Notes: generated by a model not told the origin, from the sequence alone. 63,598 nt of DNA from Lactobacillus gigeriorum DSM 23908 = CRBIP 24.85 (GCF_000296855.1 NZ_CAKC01000038.1:1-63598); one strand, 5' to 3'. Shown: positions 25,188-34,321, numbered from the stretch's first letter. Numbers and translations are program-made.

Positions 25188-25222
25188 ATTGCATATTGTA
25201 TAATAAGCTGCAAATATGCAAT
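25188..25222 (+). promoter_or_regulatory. Inverted repeat flanking the -10 of the Rgg gene
   Basis: ATTGCATATT (25188-25197) and AATATGCAAT (25213-25222) are exact complements. TATAAT at 25199-25204 lies between them, and the start codon is 16 nt beyond the second arm. This is a good candidate for the Rgg operator controlling itself and the divergent transporter. Confidence 0.5.
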
Positions 25223-25237
25223 TATGAGGAGAACATT

Positions 25238-26047
25238 ATGGAAATAGGCGAACTTTTAAAAAAATACCGCTTGAGCCTTGGTATAACTCAAAAACAAATG
25301 GCTGAAAATATAGTTTCAACTTCATTTTATTCTCGAGTAGAACAAGGAATATCAAGAATTAATGCCATCGACCTCTTGAAAATATTAAAATTACACAGCA
25401 TAAACAAAACCGACTTTTTTAATCAAATTTCAGTTGACGTTTCTGATCACTCCAATAATAATGCTCAACTAATAAATATGCTATTCGTAGCTTTTTTTGA
25501 CAATGACTTATCTCAGATCACAACTATAAAAAGTAAAATTGAGCAGGATTCTTCAAGTTCACAAAACGTCAAGCTATATGCTTCTTTAATAGAAGCTTCA
25601 TTACGACATGACCCTTCTTTAATAGATGATGAACTACGGTTTTTTATAAAGAAGAACCTATTTAATGGCTTGAATTGGACAATCTCCAACTTAAAATTAT
25701 TCGTCAATTCGATGTTTATCTACGAGATAGACGAATTAGCATTTTTAGTACATTCCATTTTAAAGAAATACAGGGCAACCGATAATGAAGAACTTCAAAA
25801 AATAACCGCTAGTATTTGTATAAATTTTTTAGATTTAAGCTATAGGAATGCTGATTCAACCTTTTGGAATGAAATTTTGAGTTTTATAAAGGACCTTCCT
25901 AATACTCCAGATTTATTGATGTACAAATTATTAGCTAAATATTATCAGGCTCTTCTTGCTAAAGATCCTACTACTTTAAAACAAATAAGGGATATCTTGC
26001 TTCTTGGTGGATATCATAAATATTTGGATTTATTACCTAAATACTAA
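25238..26047 (+). CDS. Rgg/GadR/MutR-family transcriptional regulator
   Basis: This 269-residue cytoplasmic protein has an N-terminal XRE helix-turn-helix (residues 1-60, EIGELLKKYRLSLGITQKQM then SFYSRVEQG) and a C-terminal all-helical repeat domain (about 70-269) of the kind that binds short hydrophobic peptides. Rgg proteins switch on or off adjacent genes in response to such peptides. The ATG at 25238 follows GAGGAGA, so an earlier in-frame start is rejected. No short hydrophobic peptide gene is visible on either side. Base composition is as AT-rich as the MFS gene, suggesting they moved together. Confidence 0.8.
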   Translation: MEIGELLKKYRLSLGITQKQMAENIVSTSFYSRVEQGISRINAIDLLKILKLHSINKTDFFNQISVDVSDHSNNNAQLINMLFVAFFDNDLSQITTIKSKIEQDSSSSQNVKLYASLIEASLRHDPSLIDDELRFFIKKNLFNGLNWTISNLKLFVNSMFIYEIDELAFLVHSILKKYRATDNEELQKITASICINFLDLSYRNADSTFWNEILSFIKDLPNTPDLLMYKLLAKYYQALLAKDPTTLKQIRDILLLGGYHKYLDLLPKY

Positions 26048-26178
26048 ATATGCAATCGATAATATAATGTGCAACTAACAAATCATACTTCGTCAATTTA
26101 TTCTATAATTTGGCTAAAACGTGTAGAAGACCATGATAATTGTAATTAAACCAAAATAAAACATTCTAAGCTTAAAAG

Positions 26179-26210
26179 CGAATTGATTTTGTTGATCAAT
26201 TCGTTTTTTA
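26179..26210 (+). terminator. Terminator of the Rgg gene
   Basis: CGAATTGA (26179-26186) pairs with TCAATTCG (26196-26203), followed by six T. Confidence 0.75.
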
Positions 26211-26238
26211 TATTTCTACCTAACCTCATGCTTTATCG

Positions 26239-26279
26239 TTGACAAATGTAAACAAAGACTGTATATTTACACTTGTAAA
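26239..26279 (+). promoter_or_regulatory. Copper operon promoter with two cop boxes
   Basis: The -35 TTGACA (26239-26244) and -10 TATATT (26262-26267) are 17 nt apart. TTGACAAATGTAAA (26239-26252) and TTTACACTTGTAAA (26266-26279) match the CopY operator TTTACANNTGTAAA; the second is perfect. They cover the -35 and the -10/start region, so CopY binding should block polymerase. Confidence 0.85.
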
Positions 26280-26295
26280 CGAAAGAAGGTAGAAA

Positions 26296-26733
26296 ATGAC
26301 AAAATTATCCATGATTCCCGAAGCTGAATGGGAAGTTATGCGAATTATTTGGACTACTGGAACGATCAGCTCTAGTGATGTGATTACCAACCTCCAAGAA
26401 AAAACTTCTTGGACTGAATCAACTATCAAAACGCTTCTGCGCCGATTAGTTGCTCAAGGCTGGTTAAAAACGGAAAAACAGGGGCGCAAATTTCTATATA
26501 CCCCTACTATCGATCAAACAGAAATGATGTATCGCGCAAGCATGGACATGTTAGATCGGATGTGCGATATGCACAAAGGAACTCTGCTCATTCAATTACT
26601 GCAAGCAGTACCTATGAGTAAAACCGACTTAAAGAAACTCGCATACCTTGCTAACGAAAAAGCTGTCACTGCTCCCGAAACTGTCCCTTGCAATTGTTTG
26701 CCTAATAACCTAACTAAAGGAAAGGACTGTTAA
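26296..26733 (+). CDS. copY: CopY/TcrY-type copper-responsive repressor
   Basis: This 145-residue BlaI-family winged helix protein (IPEAEWEVMRIIWTTGTIS, then TIKTLLRRLVAQGWLKTE) represses the operon until copper binds. The C-terminal metal site is visible as CNC near residue 131, followed about ten residues later by a final DC. The classical form is CxCx4CxC, so the second CxC is reduced to a single terminal cysteine. It is first in a tightly packed operon with two cupredoxins and the copper ATPase. The cop boxes at 26239-26279 support the call. Confidence 0.9.
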   Translation: MTKLSMIPEAEWEVMRIIWTTGTISSSDVITNLQEKTSWTESTIKTLLRRLVAQGWLKTEKQGRKFLYTPTIDQTEMMYRASMDMLDRMCDMHKGTLLIQLLQAVPMSKTDLKKLAYLANEKAVTAPETVPCNCLPNNLTKGKDC

Positions 26734-26734
26734 A

Positions 26735-27112
26735 ATGTCACTCGTACAAATTTTGGTATTATTACTCGCCTTAGTTTTAATTGCTTTTATCGGATGGTGG
26801 TTCTTTGCTCCCCATCAAGAAGAAGCAGCAGCTGGACAAGTAATTGACAATCAACAATCAGCCACAATTGTAGTAAATGGTGGCTACTCTCATGCTACGG
26901 TAATTTTGCGCAAAGGCATCCCTGCTACAGTTAAATTTGACTTGCAGGATTCCACTGCCTGCTTGTCCCGCATCACTTTTGAGCAGCTTGGCGTTAACGA
27001 AGCGCTCGATAAGAATCAACCAACAGTAATTAATATTCCCACTGATCAAGCCACAACCTATAATTTTGCTTGTGGGATGGATATGTTTCATGGAAAGGTA
27101 GTTGTTAAATAA
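26735..27112 (+). CDS. Membrane-anchored cupredoxin, CupA-like copper chaperone
   Basis: This 125-residue protein has one N-terminal membrane helix (residues 4-24) and a cupredoxin domain (about 40-125) that would face outward or stay membrane-bound. Candidate Cu(I) ligands are Cys75 and the CGMDMFHG cluster, with Cys112, Met114 and Met116. This matches the binuclear site of Streptococcus pneumoniae CupA, where the residues are numbered almost the same. CupA passes copper to the exporter CopA and is required for resistance. It starts one base after the copY stop, with GGAAAGGAC upstream, and overlaps the next gene by one base (TAATG). Role by analogy. Confidence 0.8.
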   Translation: MSLVQILVLLLALVLIAFIGWWFFAPHQEEAAAGQVIDNQQSATIVVNGGYSHATVILRKGIPATVKFDLQDSTACLSRITFEQLGVNEALDKNQPTVINIPTDQATTYNFACGMDMFHGKVVVK

Positions 27113-27396
27113 TGTTTTTCAAGAAAGAGCAAGTTAAAAAAGTTGTCGTTGATGGTGGCTACAAGCCTGATGTTATTCACCTTAAACAAGGTATTCCGGC
27201 TAAGATAAAATTTAAGACTGGTCAAAATATTGGTTGTTTAAATGAACTAGTCTTCAAAGAGTTAGATCAAAAATACGAGCTAGAAAAGTCTGCAGTTAAA
27301 GTCATTGATATTCCAACTGATCAAGCTGGCGAACTTAATTTCGCTTGTGGCATGGACATGTTTCATGGAAAGGTAGTTATTGATGAAGCTAAGTAA
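27112..27396 (+). CDS. Soluble cupredoxin-domain protein, likely detached CopA metal-binding domain
   Basis: The protein has 94 residues, with no signal peptide or membrane helix, and is a paralogue of the preceding domain. Cys42 and the CGMDMFHG cluster (Cys79, Met81, Met83) preserve the copper site. In S. pneumoniae CopA an equivalent cupredoxin is fused to the ATPase N-terminus. Here the ATPase begins inside the last 14 nt of this gene in another frame and has no metal-binding domain of its own, so the fused form appears to be split in two. Translational coupling through the overlap would keep the two parts in balance. It could alternatively act as a free cytoplasmic copper carrier. Confidence 0.75.
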   Translation: MFFKKEQVKKVVVDGGYKPDVIHLKQGIPAKIKFKTGQNIGCLNELVFKELDQKYELEKSAVKVIDIPTDQAGELNFACGMDMFHGKVVIDEAK

Positions 27397-29302
27397 CATT
27401 CAGCGCTTCTGGATTTCCCTTATCCTTTCGCTTCCAATGATTATTCAAATGCTGGCAATGCCCTTTCATTGGATGCTTCCTGGCTACAATTGGTGGGCCT
27501 TGGTGACTACTACTGTCATTATGGCAATATCTGCTGCTCCTTATTGGAAAAGCGCCTGGTCTGCTTTCAAAAAACACAATGCCAATATGAACACTTTAGT
27601 TGCCATCGGTACAGCTGTCGCTTATTTTTATAGTATTTTTGCAATGTTTACCGGACGTGCAGTCTACTTTGAAAGTGCTGCTTTTGTAACGATTTTCGTC
27701 CTTCTAGGCGATGCTATGGAAGAAAAAATGCATCATAGTGCTTCTGATGCATTGAGCAAACTTCTAAGCATGCAAGCCAAAGAAGCTGAAGTTAAACGAG
27801 GTGAAGCCTTCATTAAGCTACCGCTCGATCAAGTTCAAGTTGGCGACTTGATTCGCGTTAAACCAGGTGAAAAGATTCCTGTCGATGGTCAAGTAGTATC
27901 TGGTTCAACCAATGTCGACGAATCCATGGTTACTGGCGAAAGTTTACCTGTTACCAAAAAAGTCGGCGATAACGTCGTCGGAACAACCATTAACACCAAT
28001 GGAACAATTCTCTTACGTGCGACTAAAGTAGGAAAAGATACCATGCTGGCACAAATTGTCGAAATGGTGCGTAAGGCTCAAACCAGTCATGCTCCTATTC
28101 AAAATCTAACCGATCAGATTTCACATATTTTCGTTCCTGCAGTTTTGATCATTGCAATTTTAACCTTTGTAATTTGGTATGTCTTTTTAGGTTCCACACC
28201 AGTAGAAGCTATGCTCTTTGCGGTTAGCGTCGTAGTAATTGCCTGTCCATGTGCCCTTGGCCTAGCTACGCCAACTGCTTTGATGGTAGGGACTAGCCGT
28301 AGTGCTAAAATGGGAGTCTTGATTAAAAACGGCGAAGTATTGCAAGAAGTTAGTCGTCTCGACACAATTGTTTTTGACAAAACCGGAACGATCACTGTTG
28401 GTAAACCTGAAGTGACCGACGTAATCGGAGATCAGAGAACCATCTTGACTCTAGCTGCTAGTCTAGAACAAAATTCTGAACATCCTTTGGCAAGTGCTAT
28501 TCTTCAAAAAGCTAAAGAAGTAGGAAGCAAACTTGAAGATATTAGCAATTTTTCTGCAATCGAAGGTAAAGGAATCACTGGAAGCCTTGCAGGACAAGCA
28601 GTTAGAGTAGGTAGTCAAAAATTATTTGAATCTGGCGAAATATCGCCCTATTTACTGCAAAAAGCTCATAAATTACAGGCTGAAGCTAAGACTGTAATCT
28701 TTGTAGGCCTTGCAGGACAAGCACTTGGACTGATTGCTATCCAAGATCAACCTAAAGCTACCGCCAAACAGGCTATCTTCAGTCTTAAAAACCGAGGCTT
28801 TAGAACTGTAATGTTAACTGGTGATAATCAACAGGTAGCTCAAGCAATTGCCGATGAAGTCGGGATTGATCAGGTTATCGCTGAATTGTTGCCAAATCAA
28901 AAGGCAGAACAATTACAGCAGCTACAGCATGATGGTCATAAGCTAGCTTTTGTTGGCGATGGAATTAATGATGCACCTGCTCTTTCAACTGCTGACGTTG
29001 GAATCGCCATGGGTTCTGGTACTGATGTTGCTATTGAAGCCGGTGGAATTGTTTTAATTCAAAATGATTTATTAGGTGTAGTTAAGGCAATCGACCTGGC
29101 CAAAAAGACTTTCAATCGAATCAAGCTTAATCTCTTCTGGGCCTTAATTTACAACACAATCGGAATTCCCATTGCTGCCGGATTATTTATCAAATTCGGT
29201 TTACAACTAAGTCCTGAATTTGCTGGGTTAGCTATGGCCTTTAGTTCGGTATCAGTAGTAACTAGCTCATTGCTATTAAACAAGACAAAAATCGTTTCTT
29301 AA
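27383..29302 (+). CDS. copA: Copper-exporting P1B-type ATPase without N-terminal metal-binding domain
   Basis: This 639-residue pump starts directly with membrane helices. It has TGES, the transmembrane copper motif CPC ([16 protein letters not shown]), the phosphorylation motif DKTGT, SEHPLA of the nucleotide domain and [10 protein letters not shown]. These define a Cu(I) P1B-1 type exporter. Heavy-metal (HMA) domains are absent; two separate cupredoxins upstream probably deliver copper. The ATG at 27383 has AAAGGTAG inside the previous gene, so translation is coupled. It is last in the copY operon, which ends at the terminator at 29307. CopB-like silver/copper export is the alternative label. 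Confidence 0.9.
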   Translation: MKLSNIQRFWISLILSLPMIIQMLAMPFHWMLPGYNWWALVTTTVIMAISAAPYWKSAWSAFKKHNANMNTLVAIGTAVAYFYSIFAMFTGRAVYFESAAFVTIFVLLGDAMEEKMHHSASDALSKLLSMQAKEAEVKRGEAFIKLPLDQVQVGDLIRVKPGEKIPVDGQVVSGSTNVDESMVTGESLPVTKKVGDNVVGTTINTNGTILLRATKVGKDTMLAQIVEMVRKAQTSHAPIQNLTDQISHIFVPAVLIIAILTFVIWYVFLGSTPVEAMLFAVSVVVIACPCALGLATPTALMVGTSRSAKMGVLIKNGEVLQEVSRLDTIVFDKTGTITVGKPEVTDVIGDQRTILTLAASLEQNSEHPLASAILQKAKEVGSKLEDISNFSAIEGKGITGSLAGQAVRVGSQKLFESGEISPYLLQKAHKLQAEAKTVIFVGLAGQALGLIAIQDQPKATAKQAIFSLKNRGFRTVMLTGDNQQVAQAIADEVGIDQVIAELLPNQKAEQLQQLQHDGHKLAFVGDGINDAPALSTADVGIAMGSGTDVAIEAGGIVLIQNDLLGVVKAIDLAKKTFNRIKLNLFWALIYNTIGIPIAAGLFIKFGLQLSPEFAGLAMAFSSVSVVTSSLLLNKTKIVS

Positions 29303-29306
29303 TAAA

Positions 29307-29349
29307 AAAATAGTGCTAAAGAAGCTGAATGTTTCTCTAGCACTATTTT
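29307..29349. terminator. Bidirectional terminator after the copper operon
   Basis: Perfect 12-bp arms AAAATAGTGCTA/TAGCACTATTTT (29307-29318, 29338-29349) have T-rich flanks on both strands. It serves the convergent MFS gene too. Confidence 0.8.
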
Positions 29350-29370
29350 ATTTTAGAAATGGTTTAAGTA

Positions 29371-30606
29371 TCATTTTCGATACACAGTATCGTACTTTTT
29401 AAATATTCTTTGATAAATTGGAGTAAAAGTCATGACGGAAATCAAAACCATGATCAGACCCAAAACTGAAATTAAAACTGGTAATTGGCCTGCACTTCCT
29501 AGTGGTGCACTCATGGCAGTAGCAATTGGGTTAACAATCGAAAAGATGGTCATAACTGCACCAATCATCATTCCAGTATTATCCTTAGATGATGACATTT
29601 GTACAACTGAGAAGTACACAATAGAAAAAATACTATTGAAAAAGCCATAGAATAACCAACATCCAATACAAACAATTGCGGATACTAGTGACTGCCCTAC
29701 TAGCGAACTAACTCCAACAATTGCTAAACTAAGGGCCTGTAAAGCAAGGCATGTTGGACATACAATTGCCGAATTTACTCGATCCTTAATTTTAGAAAAA
29801 GTAAATGCTCCAATAATTCCACCAACCGTAAAAGCAATGTCAATACCGTTATAAACAAAGCGATAATTTTCAAATACTGTAAGTGCAAATTTGGGCATCA
29901 ACAACCAGATTACATAGAAACAGAAATTGGCAACAATCGCAATTGGTACCATTAACATAATCAGCTTATTATGCAAAACCAACTTCAAGCCATCAGCAAA
30001 ATCTTCGAAAATATATTTAACTTTCATTTCACTTGCATAAGACGGTGCTTTATCTGGTTTGATAAATCCCAAAAAGATAAAAGAAATAACTACCGATGTT
30101 AGCAGAATAATCAATGAGATCACGGGTTTATTAACAGCTACAAAAATTGTAGCCACACCTGAAGAAACAATCGTAGCGATATTATTAGCTAATGAAACCC
30201 ATGAATTGGCTTCAATTAATTCATCATCATTATCAATCAGAGCTGGTGCAATTGCTTCAGTTAATGGATTATAAACGATGTTTATGACTGAGCTACTAAT
30301 CACCACAAAACAGACGACAACAACATCCATACTTGGATTAAGCAATAAAAAAGCTGCTCCTATTGCAATGAATATAAATCTCAGCATAATTAAAAACCGC
30401 ATTAATTTTATCTTGCTATATTTGTCGGAAATATAACCACCAAAGACTGCCAGTAACAACGCAATCATTGATACTGTCCCTAACAGTGATACGATCCCTT
30501 GATCATGCGTTTTCTGATACGCATACCAGTAGGCATAGGTTATAAACGCACCCAGTGGTAAGTCATTCAAGAAATCACTTAATACCGTTGTTTTCAGCCT
30601 TCTCAT
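29371..30606 (-). CDS. MFS transporter (drug/macrolide-efflux-like)
   Basis: This 411-residue membrane protein has 12 predicted helices and the MFS loop motif GGYISDKYSKIKLM between helices 2 and 3. The sequence pattern (NDLPLGAFITYAYWYA at the start, PLTEAIAPALIDNDDELIEA after helix 4) is like the MFS_3/MefA-type group, whose members often export macrolides or other amphiphiles. The ATG at 30606 follows AAGGAAG. It is monocistronic and convergent with the copper operon. Substrate unknown. Confidence 0.75.
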   Translation of the reverse strand: MRRLKTTVLSDFLNDLPLGAFITYAYWYAYQKTHDQGIVSLLGTVSMIALLLAVFGGYISDKYSKIKLMRFLIMLRFIFIAIGAAFLLLNPSMDVVVVCFVVISSSVINIVYNPLTEAIAPALIDNDDELIEANSWVSLANNIATIVSSGVATIFVAVNKPVISLIILLTSVVISFIFLGFIKPDKAPSYASEMKVKYIFEDFADGLKLVLHNKLIMLMVPIAIVANFCFYVIWLLMPKFALTVFENYRFVYNGIDIAFTVGGIIGAFTFSKIKDRVNSAIVCPTCLALQALSLAIVGVSSLVGQSLVSAIVCIGCWLFYGFFNSIFSIVYFSVVQMSSSKDNTGMMIGAVMTIFSIVNPIATAMSAPLGSAGQLPVLISVLGLIMVLISVMTFTPIYQRIFKKYDTVYRK

Positions 30607-30766
30607 AAAACCACTTCTTCCTTTTAGCAAAAATCAGCATTAAGCCTAAATGCTGTTTAATATGGGCTTAATTTTTATATTAGACACAGTGTACTCTTGC
30701 AGTCTGAAAAACTCAATATTTTTTCATTTTTATATAAATTTTAATTGCAACAGAGTAAAAAAGCCC

Positions 30767-30788
30767 CGACATTCCCCTAGGAATATCG
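30767..30788 (-). terminator. Relic terminator at a deletion junction
   Basis: CGACATTCC (30767-30775) pairs with GGAATATCG (30780-30788), with one G-U pair. On the minus strand it is followed by GGGGC and six T. No minus-strand gene lies upstream of it, because the LysR fragment starts right there on the plus strand. It appears to be the end of a lost gene. Confidence 0.55.
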
Positions 30789-30789
30789 A

Positions 30790-31300
30790 GACTGGTTCAA
30801 ATGAATTTATCGAGGTTTTGATCCATGGTGAAATTAATTTTTCTTTATTGGGTCTAACCGATCCTAATATGGCTTTTGATATCGATACTCAAGTCATTGC
30901 CCACTACCCTTTACGAATTATCGTTGCTAAAACTCATCCCTGGGCTAATAGATCTGGCGTATATTTTCGTGAACTAGCAAATCAAAACTTTATTGGCTTG
31001 AGTAGCAATTACCTGCATAATCAAATCTTGCAACAACTAATTAAACAAAATCAAATTGGCCTTAACACCATTTACCGTAGCCCGGCCGTTGCTGTTGTTA
31101 AAGCCTTGGTCGCCAAAAATCTTGGCGTATCATACTTAACTAGCTTAGCGATCAACGACGATGATCAGGTAGTGGCACTGCCACTGTTAGATGCGAATCA
31201 ACCTGATTTCATCCTAGCAGCTGCCACCCGACAAAATCATTTAATGACTGCAAAAGAAGAGCTATTGTGGGAAATTTTAACTAAAAATAAACGAAATTAG
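30790..31300 (+). pseudogene. LysR-type regulator, effector domain only (5'-truncated)
   Basis: The frame encodes about 165 residues of a LysR co-inducer domain: FIEVLIHGEINFSLLGL, then VIAHYPLRIIVAKTHPWANR, LVAKNLGVSYLTS and the C-terminus. The helix-turn-helix and hinge (about 125 residues) are missing, and the upstream sequence is a terminator stem with no ribosome site. The truncation end coincides with that relic terminator. It is convergent with a truncated AEC transporter gene; LysR plus an AEC-type malate permease is a common pair in lactobacilli, so this may be the ruin of such a locus. Confidence 0.8.
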
Positions 31301-31305
31301 CGACT

Positions 31306-31343
31306 AAAAAAGGCCTCTGAATGTTAGGTTCAGAAGCCTTTTT
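31306..31343. terminator. Bidirectional terminator between the two truncated genes
   Basis: AAAAAGG-CTCTGAA type arms (31306-31321 with 31329-31343) carry T-runs on both strands. Both converging genes still end properly here although both starts are lost. Confidence 0.75.
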
Positions 31344-31357
31344 CAAGATAAGAATTT

Positions 31358-31777
31358 TTATCCAGCAATCATCATTAGCACTGGCACTACGACAACGAAC
31401 AGCAACGTACTTAGAACCACTACATTTGTCGCATAATCAACATCTCCATGAGATTCGTTAACTAGTACAGGTAGCACTTCTAGGGCTGGCGTTCCTGCTT
31501 GTACAATAAAGGTCTTACCCATCAAACTAGGAACATTCCACCCAATTCCAGGAGCCAATTTAATCAACAAAATCATTACCGCCGGCGCCAAGATAAATCT
31601 GCCAAACAACGCTAATAAACTATCGCGATCTATCCGAACGCGACTGATCCCGGAATCAGCCAATACAATTCCGATGTAGATCAAGGCTAATGGTGTTACT
31701 AGATTACCAATGTAAGTCAAAAACTGACTAGCAAACATTGGCAATTTCCATCCCGTTAATAGCCAGATAATGGCCAC
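31358..31777 (-). pseudogene. AEC-family (auxin efflux carrier type) permease, C-terminal half only
   Basis: About 139 residues with five hydrophobic helices match the C-terminal half of AEC/malate permeases: NLVTPLALIYIGIVLADSG and FIVQAGTPALEVLPVLV are typical of helix 6 and helix 8 regions. Intact proteins are about 315 residues. The only start is a GTG without a ribosome site, next to AT-rich non-coding DNA, so the 5' half is deleted. Substrate of the intact family is often malate or a related organic acid. Confidence 0.8.
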
Positions 31778-32086
31778 AATATTTAGTTATACTAACTAAT
31801 AATTATATGTTAGCTATAATTGCATAGTATTTATATCATCATTTATCATAAATGCAAGTGTGGAGCGCTATTTATTAATTGGTTATCGCTATAATAAAAA
31901 ATCATCAAACTTACTGTCGGACAAGTAGTTTGATGATATCAACCAATATTTTTCCCTGATATTGAGTTTAAATCTTTACCAAATTATAAAATCTCTATCC
32001 TAGTTTTATTGATGCAATCAGAATTAACAATAAAAAACTGCCTTGATGATACGTCTTCGTATCAAACAAGGCAGTTTTGGTTTTGA
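31778..32086. other. AT-rich intergenic stretch with two hairpins
   Basis: No coding potential is seen. A perfect hairpin ATCATCAAACT/AGTTTGATGAT (about 31901-31937) lacks a T-run. A true terminator for the next gene lies at 32034-32078. The stretch adjoins the deleted end of the AEC gene, so part may be scar sequence. Confidence 0.5.
32034..32078 (-). terminator. Terminator of the small membrane protein gene
   Basis: AAAACTGCCTTG (32034-32045) pairs with CAAGGCAGTTTT (32067-32078), enclosing a smaller helix (GATACG/CGTATC). The minus strand ends in T. Confidence 0.8.
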
Positions 32087-32476
32087 TTACTTAAATAAAT
32101 TTACAAATCCCGTAAAGAACAATACCGCTGCAATCACATAAACCTGCACCACCGCTAAATTGCTTTCATCCTTCTTCAGCTTTTTAGACATCTGTCTGCC
32201 TCTTCTAAAGATCAGGATGGATACCAACATAATGCAAATCCCAACGATAATATAAAATAGGTGGCCTAGTTTAATATCGACAGCCCCTGTAAAAAACAGG
32301 GTTGACAATGACACAAGAGCTACACCAAAGTAGCCTCCATAATAGATCACTGCTGGAGCCATAGGATTTTCTTTAGAACTTTGATCCCATTTATAGAATT
32401 TATAAGTCCGATATAACTCAAATATACCTAAACTAAGCATTATTAAATAGATTACCAGTGAAATTACATTTTCCAT
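32087..32476 (-). CDS. Small four-helix membrane protein of unknown function
   Basis: This 129-residue protein has four hydrophobic helices at residues about 3-22, 42-62, 70-88 and 107-127, and a basic cytoplasmic loop RRGRQMSKKLKKDES between helices 3 and 4. I do not recognise a named family. The ATG at 32476 has AGAAAG upstream; a GTG four codons earlier is less well placed. It is flanked by terminators on the downstream side and shows no operon partner. Confidence 0.6.
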   Translation of the reverse strand: MENVISLVIYLIMLSLGIFELYRTYKFYKWDQSSKENPMAPAVIYYGGYFGVALVSLSTLFFTGAVDIKLGHLFYIIVGICIMLVSILIFRRGRQMSKKLKKDESNLAVVQVYVIAAVLFFTGFVNLFK

Positions 32477-32636
32477 GATAATGCACACTTTCTACATACA
32501 TATAAAGAATATACTGATTATTATCCTCTGATTTAAAATAAACTTCAAGGCCTTTATATCGTTATCACAGCAACTATGAATCTGCTTTCACAATTATAAT
32601 ATCTGATAGTTACTTAATATCATAATCTACAAAAAA

Positions 32637-32678
32637 ATAACCCCCTTCTTTGTGTGTTTTCACAAAAAAGAGGGTTAT
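32637..32678 (-). terminator. Terminator of the ClC gene
   Basis: A long imperfect stem (ATAACCC...AGGGTTAT arms) is followed on the minus strand by seven T. Confidence 0.7.
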
Positions 32679-32682
32679 CATT

Positions 32683-34242
32683 TTATCCATCTAATTCAAC
32701 TTCTTGCAGTTTTTTTAGTTGATCGTAAACATATCCGCGTTGATTCGAATCAACCGCTAGTACCAACATATCTCCAGCAGCAATAATTGTTTGACCATTA
32801 GGGATGATTTCTTCGCTTCCACGGCGAATCATTTTAACCAAGGTATCCTTAGGCCACTTAATGTCTGCCACCTTTTTATCGACTAATTGGCTACTTTCAT
32901 AAACTGGAACTGTTAGTTGATCCTCACGGCCACATACTTCACTCTTACCGCCATGTTCACTAGCATACACGCCTTCAGCTAATACATCGTATATTGGACG
33001 TCCACCAAGCAATTCATCAACTAACAAAGCAATAAAGGCAACTACCGCTAATGGCATTAAGTGCAATAACGAGCCAACCATTTCCGTAATCAAAATAATC
33101 GCCGTAAATGGAGCACGAATGATCGCTGCAAACAACCCTGCCATTGAAAAGATCACTAGGTTTACTACCAAGTTTTTTGGTAATAATCCTAATTGCACCA
33201 TAAAGGTTCCGTAAGTCGCACCAACCAACGAACCCATAGTTAGAATTGGTAAGAAAATACCGCTTGGCAATCCTGAGTCATAAGAAATAATTGAAAAGAC
33301 AATTCTCAACAAAAAGAAAAATGCCAATATTCCTACTGTAACCCAACCTTGAGTCGTGATTGTTTTTGCCAAGGACAAAATCAATGGATTACCTGGTCCA
33401 GTAACAATCGGCCAGAAGTAAGCAATCGGAACTAAAAATACCATTGGAATTAATCCATGCAACCAACGAGGCAATGCCTTAAAACACAGATATACTTTCT
33501 TAACGCTAAACAAACCCATCTTATATAGATGCCCTAAAAGCCCCAAAATCAATCCTAATAAAATCAGATGCCAATAAATTTTTATTGGGAAAGTGTGTTC
33601 ATATGGTATTGCCAACACGGCTTTTTGACCAAAAATATTTGAAACTACGAAATTAGCGGCAATAGCTCCTGCCAAGGCATTAAGCCAAACACGTGGTGAA
33701 AAGTTATGAAAAACTTCTTCTAACACGAATAATGCTCCACTGAGCGGTGCGCCAAAAGCTGCCGCTAAACCACTTGCTGCCCCTGTAGCTAACAAGACAC
33801 GAGAATCGGTTTTGCTTTCTTTAAAACTTTCACCAACTCCTTGCCCAATCGAAGAACCTAATTGCAATGAAGGTCCCTCAGGTCCTAAAAATAATCCTGT
33901 TCCTATTACGAGAATTCCGCCGATTAACTTCCGCCACAAGATTGGCAACCAGTTAACGGACAACTTGCCTTGCAATTGCAATTTAACTTCTGGAATACCT
34001 GAACCACCAACATGTGGTTGTTGTTTTACAAAATAGCCAGCAATTACTGCTACAGCAATCAATCCAACAATAATCACCAATAGCCAAGCAATATTTTGAT
34101 GTGCCATTTGGTACAAATTTAGCCACCATTTTGACGTCGTTTCGATGCCGAACCTGAATATACCCACAACAGCTCCTGTGAGCGCTCCTACTAGAAGTGC
34201 TTGTCCTAATAGTTTCAGACTCGTGCCACCTTCAGTTTTCAC
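32683..34242 (-). CDS. ClC-family chloride channel/transporter with RCK C-terminal domain
   Basis: This 519-residue membrane protein shows ClC selectivity motifs GSGIPEV (residues near 80), GPEGPSLQLG (near 120) and GLPSGIFLPILTMGS (near 325), followed by a C-terminal TrkA_C/RCK domain (about 440-519, ending IPNGQTIIAAGDMLVLAVD). The proton glutamate in GPEGP is present, so H+/Cl- exchange rather than passive flow is likely, or fluoride/chloride handling in acid stress. GTG at 34242 has GGTGGGG at good spacing; the GTG four codons earlier lies too near its AAGGA. TrkA_C domains often bind nucleotides, in some proteins c-di-AMP. Confidence 0.85.
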   Translation of the reverse strand: MKTEGGTSLKLLGQALLVGALTGAVVGIFRFGIETTSKWWLNLYQMAHQNIAWLLVIIVGLIAVAVIAGYFVKQQPHVGGSGIPEVKLQLQGKLSVNWLPILWRKLIGGILVIGTGLFLGPEGPSLQLGSSIGQGVGESFKESKTDSRVLLATGAASGLAAAFGAPLSGALFVLEEVFHNFSPRVWLNALAGAIAANFVVSNIFGQKAVLAIPYEHTFPIKIYWHLILLGLILGLLGHLYKMGLFSVKKVYLCFKALPRWLHGLIPMVFLVPIAYFWPIVTGPGNPLILSLAKTITTQGWVTVGILAFFFLLRIVFSIISYDSGLPSGIFLPILTMGSLVGATYGTFMVQLGLLPKNLVVNLVIFSMAGLFAAIIRAPFTAIILITEMVGSLLHLMPLAVVAFIALLVDELLGGRPIYDVLAEGVYASEHGGKSEVCGREDQLTVPVYESSQLVDKKVADIKWPKDTLVKMIRRGSEEIIPNGQTIIAAGDMLVLAVDSNQRGYVYDQLKKLQEVELDG

Positions 34243-34286
34243 CTTTAACCCCACCTATCCTTAAATCAATAAATCCATCATACACC

Positions 34287-34320
34287 AAAAAAAGAACTCC
34301 GATCAATGAGTTCTTTTTTT
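34287..34320. terminator. Terminator of gnd
   Basis: Perfect 13-bp arms (34287-34299, 34308-34320) have T-runs on both strands. It lies directly beside parS-like site 3. Confidence 0.85.
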
Positions 34321-34321
34321 G

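Noticed and set aside
25056-25237. Short hydrophobic peptide gene for the Rgg regulator
   Set aside because: No frame of 15-40 codons with a ribosome site and hydrophobic tail is visible on either strand; the same holds for 26048-26230.
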